Positions 61,129 to 64,000 of a stretch of DNA of 64,000 nt are shown here, piece by piece. The notes beneath the pieces were generated by a model. That model saw only the letters and a program-made list of their open reading frames with translations, did not search any database and had not been told where the DNA came from. The DNA is from Intestinimonas sp. (GTDB taxonomy: Bacteria; Bacillota; Clostridia; Oscillospirales; Oscillospiraceae). Location: NCBI GenBank assembly GCA_022653075.1, contig JALCSB010000003.1, positions 62,001 through 126,000 on the forward strand, written 5' to 3'. Made by a program: the position numbers and the translations under genes. How positions within the stretch are numbered: the first letter of the stretch is position 1; each line of letters starts with the position of its first letter.

Positions 61129-61653
61129 TTATGTGGGAAAACAAACCCGGACGGCCCAGGCTGCGGAGATGAACCCCGCAAGGTCGGCGCAGAGCGCTGC
61201 CGGGACTGCGTATCGGGTTTTCACGATACCTGCAGCCCCGAAATAAACCGCGATGGTGTAGAAGGTCGTCTCCGTGGAACCCAGCATGACGGCGGCAATA
61301 CGCCCTATGGTGGAATCGGGTCCATAGGTCTGAATCAGATCGGCACCCACACCCAAAGCGGCGGAACCGCTTACCGGGCGCACCAGCAATAATGCCACCG
61401 TTTCCGGCGGAATCCCCAGATGGGATAAAACCGGCGCCAGCGCCGCGCCAGCCAGCTCCATGGCCCCGGAGGCCCGAAGCATATAAACCGCCGTGAGCAG
61501 GGCAATAAGCGGCGGTACAATGCGCAGAAGAACCTTTAATCCTTCTCCCGCACCCGCCACCAGCGCGTCATAAACGTCAACCCGCCGAAATATGCCGTAC
61601 AGCGCCACCGCGGCAAGAATAAGCGGTACCAGCATGGTAAAAAACAGGTCCAC
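61129..61653 (-). CDS. spmB: Spore maturation protein B
   Basis: 174-residue membrane protein: MLVPLILAAVALYGIFRRVDVYDALVAGAGEGL, MLRASGAMELAGAALAPVLSHLGIPPE, RPVSGSAALGV and LGSTETTFYTIAVYFGAAG, all SpmB/nucleoside-recognition (Gate) features. Needed for spore core dehydration together with SpmA. Starts at GTG 61653 with GGAGG seven bases upstream, directly after the spmA stop. Confidence 0.95.
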   Translation of the reverse strand: MDLFFTMLVPLILAAVALYGIFRRVDVYDALVAGAGEGLKVLLRIVPPLIALLTAVYMLRASGAMELAGAALAPVLSHLGIPPETVALLLVRPVSGSAALGVGADLIQTYGPDSTIGRIAAVMLGSTETTFYTIAVYFGAAGIVKTRYAVPAALCADLAGFISAAWAVRVCFPT

Positions 61654-61654
61654 C

Positions 61655-62233
61655 TTATTTCCTCCATATGCTGCCCAGCAGCTTCGCCGCCGTAATCCCC
61701 GTCCCCACTGAGATAATGGAAGCCAGCCAGGTTGCCGGTAGAATATCAAAGGGTGTGCCGCATCCTGCGCCGGCTCGTACCGCCGCCACCGTGGTCGGGA
61801 TGAGCTGGATGGAGGCTGTGTTGCACACCACCAACATACACAGCGCGTTGGAAGCCACCCCGGGCGTTCGGCGGCTCATTTTTCTGGCGGCCTCCATACC
61901 TAGCGGCGTGGCCGCATTTCCAAGGCCCAACAGGTTTGCGGACACATTGGCGGCAATGGTATTCATCACCTCTTTATCCCGGGCAAACTCCGGGTAAAGC
62001 CGCCGGAGGGCCGGCATAAGAAACCGTGCCAGCTTTTCCGACAGACCTGACCGGCGCATAACTTCCATGACACCCATCCACAGGCACAGAATACCGGCCA
62101 TGGAAAGGCATAGCTCCACGCCTGCGGCTGCGCCTTCCATAGCCGCCGACGCAACCAGTTGTCCACGCCCTGTGGCCATTCCGCACAGAACAGACAGCAA
62201 AATCATACCGGTCCAGATAATCGACATAGCCAT
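61655..62233 (-). CDS. spmA: Spore maturation protein A
   Basis: 192-residue membrane protein with SpmA features: AAMEGAAAGVELCLSMAGILCLWMGVMEVM, NVSANLLGLGNAATPLGMEAARKM and NALCMLVVCNTASIQLIPTT. AAAGGAGGGACAGCC precedes ATG 62233. Forms the spmA-spmB pair and is direct evidence that the organism makes endospores. Confidence 0.96.
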   Translation of the reverse strand: MAMSIIWTGMILLSVLCGMATGRGQLVASAAMEGAAAGVELCLSMAGILCLWMGVMEVMRRSGLSEKLARFLMPALRRLYPEFARDKEVMNTIAANVSANLLGLGNAATPLGMEAARKMSRRTPGVASNALCMLVVCNTASIQLIPTTVAAVRAGAGCGTPFDILPATWLASIISVGTGITAAKLLGSIWRK

Positions 62234-62292
62234 GGCTGTCCCTCCTTTCTCACTTGAACCATCCTACGCACCCTATTACTGGAATATGCGCT

Positions 62293-62374
62293 AATCTAAA
62301 TTCCTGCAATCTATGCGGTTTTTATGTATTTTTTTCCAAATTTAGATTGACTTTTCTAAAATGCGTGCTATAAT
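62293..62374 (+). promoter_or_regulatory. Promoter and inverted repeat upstream of abrB-like gene
   Basis: TTGACT (62347-62352), 16-bp spacer, TATAAT (62369-62374). AATCTAAATT (62293-62302) and AATTTAGATT (62339-62348) are perfect 10-bp inverted copies 36 bp apart; the second touches the -35 box. Autoregulation by the AbrB-like product is a plausible reading. Confidence 0.65.
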
Positions 62375-62443
62375 ACAAGTTGTTATTGAATCAATTGTAT
62401 GAATCTGTTGTAAGAACCTAAATGTGGAAAGGAGATTGCCAGA

Positions 62444-62686
62444 ATGAAATCGACTGGTATTGTCCGTAAGGTAGATGAACTAGGACGCATTGTGCTCCCC
62501 ATTGAGTTGCGCCGTACGTTGGATATTGCCGAGAAGGATTCTTTGGAAATCTATGTAGACGGCTCCTCTATTGTACTGAAAAAGTATCAGCCCGCTTGCA
62601 TTTTTTGTGATGACGCCAAAGATGTTATCAATTTTAAGGGTAAAAATATTTGCCCAAACTGCTTGAAGGAATTACTTAATCTCTGA
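62444..62686 (+). CDS. AbrB-family transition-state regulator
   Basis: 80 residues: the swapped-hairpin DNA-binding domain MKSTGIVRKVDELGRIVLPIELRRTLDI with DSLEIYVDGSSIVLKKY is complete (1-48). The C-terminal part carries CIFCDD and ICPNC, a CxxC pair typical of clostridial AbrB homologues and likely to bind zinc. Such proteins repress stationary-phase and sporulation genes in exponential growth. AAAGGAG precedes the ATG; own promoter and a very strong terminator. Confidence 0.94.
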   Translation: MKSTGIVRKVDELGRIVLPIELRRTLDIAEKDSLEIYVDGSSIVLKKYQPACIFCDDAKDVINFKGKNICPNCLKELLNL

Positions 62687-62691
62687 GGTAC

Positions 62692-62750
62692 ATCCGGATA
62701 AAAACAGGCGGGAATCGAATGGTTCGATTCCCGCCTGTTTTTATCCGGAT
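62692..62750. terminator. Bidirectional terminator, 28-bp perfect stem
   Basis: Arms 62692-62719 and 62723-62750 are perfectly complementary, loop TGG. The core GGCGGGAATCGAA is flanked by A5 and T5 tracts on both sides, so it can serve both abrB (+) and rsmI (-). Confidence 0.92.
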
Positions 62751-62868
62751 ATATCATGGTTTCATAAGATTTAATTTCCGCATTGATTTCTAATTGCTGT
62801 GCGGCATTATACCTTTGGTATATTAATTTTCCTATTTTTTGTTACTATTCGACAAATTTCTACATATT

Positions 62869-63708
62869 CTATTTCTTTTTTATTGCCAGATTGTAAAGTA
62901 AACTCCGAGGTAAAGAAAGTCCTGACGACGCCTTCCGAACCGCATCGCGGAGAGATTCCCCACCAGCCCGCAACTGTTCCACACGGGCAAGTCCGTCCTC
63001 TAATGTAGCTTCTTCTTTCCCTTGAGGACATTCCCCCTCAATGACCAGTACAAACTCTCCCCTGGCCAAATGCTCGGCGTCAGAAAACCAAGCCACGGCC
63101 TCGCCCAGTGTGGTGCGTCGAATCTCCTCGTGCAGCTTGGTCATCTCCCGGCAAAGTGCAATGCGACGGTCCGCACCAAACACATCGCACAAATCTTTCA
63201 GCGTGGCGGACAGCTTATGGGGGGCTTCATAGAAGATCATTGTGCGGATTTCATGCTTGAGCTGCTCTATCTGCGTGTTTCGGTTCTTTTTATTCATGGG
63301 TAAAAAGCCCTCAAAAGTAAACCGTCCGGTGGGCAGGCCAGACGCAGAGAGGGCTGTTACAAACGCGCAGGGCCCGGGCAGCGGCACAACGGGAACGCCG
63401 GAAGCGGCACATTGAGCCACCAGTTCTTCTCCCGGATCGCTGATCGCCGGCGTACCGGCGTCCGTGACCAACGCACAATTCTCTCCAGCCAGCAGGCGGT
63501 TAAGTACCGCCGCGCCCCCGGTTTCTGTATTATGGCGGTAATAACTCACCATCGGTTTTTTTATTTCCAGATGATTGAGCAGCTTTATGGTAACTCTTGT
63601 GTCCTCTGCGGCAATAAAATCCACTGCGGATAGCGTATCAGCGGCCCGCTGAGAAATATCCCCAAGGTTTCCGATAGGCGTGGGGACCAGATAGAGCGTG
63701 CCTGTCAT
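62869..63708 (-). CDS. rsmI: 16S rRNA (cytidine1402-2'-O)-methyltransferase RsmI
   Basis: 279 residues of the SAM-dependent tetrapyrrole-methylase fold: GTLYLVPTPIGNLGDISQRA, FIAAEDTRVTIKLLNHL, LVTDAGTPAISDPGEELV, LPGPCAFVTALSASGL, FEGFLPMNKKNR and YEAPHKLSATLKDL. Methylates C1402 in the decoding centre. Start 63708 lies one base past the stop of the upstream methyltransferase gene, as in the Bacillus yabB-rsmI order. Confidence 0.96.
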   Translation of the reverse strand: MTGTLYLVPTPIGNLGDISQRAADTLSAVDFIAAEDTRVTIKLLNHLEIKKPMVSYYRHNTETGGAAVLNRLLAGENCALVTDAGTPAISDPGEELVAQCAASGVPVVPLPGPCAFVTALSASGLPTGRFTFEGFLPMNKKNRNTQIEQLKHEIRTMIFYEAPHKLSATLKDLCDVFGADRRIALCREMTKLHEEIRRTTLGEAVAWFSDAEHLARGEFVLVIEGECPQGKEEATLEDGLARVEQLRAGGESLRDAVRKASSGLSLPRSLLYNLAIKKK

Positions 63709-63709
63709 A

Positions 63710-64000
63710 TCAGATTCCTCCCTGCTCCCTGTACGGTTCCGTCCGGATCAGCACAGGCTGTATGGAAAGTCCAGGCCGGCCCTGGCGCACCGCCTCCACC
63801 AAGACTGCCGCAGGCGGGCAGTCCCGCCGATGCTGAATCAGGCGCAGACGTTTTGGCTCCAATCCAGCGGCACTTAAGGACAGAAAAAGCTCGGGCAGAC
63901 GTTCCGTTGGGTAGACCAGTGCAAACCGCCCGCCATTTTTCAGCAGATAGGCGGCAGACGCGCACAAGCCGGGCAGCGTGCAAGTCTCCTCGGCTCGACA
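63710..64000 (-). CDS. tRNA1(Val) N6-adenine methyltransferase-like protein, C-terminal part
   Basis: The frame is open to the right window edge. The visible 96 residues include CTLPGLCASAAYLLKNGGRFALVYPTERLPEL, then ERLPELFLSLSAAGLEPKRLRLIQHR and PAAVLVEAVRQGRPGLSIQPVLI. This is the C-terminal half of the TrmN6/YabB methyltransferase fold (strands 5-7). The SAM-binding and NPPY motifs would be off the window. Immediately upstream of rsmI and surely cotranscribed. Confidence 0.82.
   Translation of the reverse strand, partial: CRAEETCTLPGLCASAAYLLKNGGRFALVYPTERLPELFLSLSAAGLEPKRLRLIQHRRDCPPAAVLVEAVRQGRPGLSIQPVLIRTEPYREQGGI

Overview
The window looks like core chromosome of a high-GC, spore-forming member of the Clostridia, most likely an Oscillospiraceae (Flavonifractor/Intestinimonas-like) gut bacterium. 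Pointers are the spore maturation pair spmA/spmB, an AbrB regulator, HrcA/CIRCE heat-shock control, a T-box leader, sigma-54, consensus sigma-A promoters and GC-rich codons. The genus is an inference. Only the first ~0.6 kb looks foreign: the lower-GC 3' end of a large serine recombinase, the edge of an integrated element lying off the left side.

Layout. 1-1.4 kb: recombinase end, then tRNA-Pro, tRNA-Tyr and tRNA-Thr on the minus strand. 1.5-4.4 kb: two small unknown proteins, a sigma-region-4-like HTH protein, rpoN and a HAD phosphatase. 4.5-10.8 kb: a complete phosphate operon pstSCAB-phoU-phoB-phoR behind PHO-box-like direct repeats. 10.8-11.75 kb: two unknown small genes and an orphan EutN/CcmL microcompartment vertex protein. 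11.9-13 kb: D,D-carboxypeptidase. 13.2-18.2 kb: CIRCE-hrcA-grpE-dnaK-dnaJ. 18.3-25.2 kb: GT39-like mannosyltransferase, PHP phosphatase, PcrA helicase, 3-methyladenine glycosylase and an EamA transporter. 25.2-28.4 kb: T-box leader with a UGG specifier and a TrpXYZ-type ABC transporter. 28.4-35.3 kb: RpiB, XpaC-like, VanW-like, membrane protein, DUF2461, HPF and DUF421. 35.4-40.8 kb: secreted coiled-coil protein divergent from TetR plus an MMPL/RND exporter. 40.9-43.4 kb: htpG, with a CIRCE variant inside a long palindrome, and a C_GCAxxG_C_C protein. 43.4-50.5 kb: a tight minus-strand run: P1 peptidase, comEC, holA, RNase M5, recG. 50.6-52.1 kb: a 37-aa ORF and prfB without the usual frameshift. 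52.2-56.1 kb: BlaI-type repressor and a giant BlaR1-type sensor protease. 56.5-59.8 kb: a surface 5'-nucleotidase/SLH/tyrosine-phosphatase fusion. 59.8-64 kb: MFS transporter, spmB/spmA, AbrB, rsmI and the end of a trmN6-like methyltransferase.

The most unusual items are the BlaI/BlaR1 pair whose sensor carries four Asp-box motifs, a duplicated module and a calcium-loop motif instead of a penicillin-binding domain; the adjacent four-part SLH-anchored phosphatase; and the orphan BMC vertex gene with its two companions. Phosphate is a recurrent theme (Pst/Pho operon, HAD, PHP, nucleotidase fusion), and HrcA probably controls both the dnaK operon and htpG.
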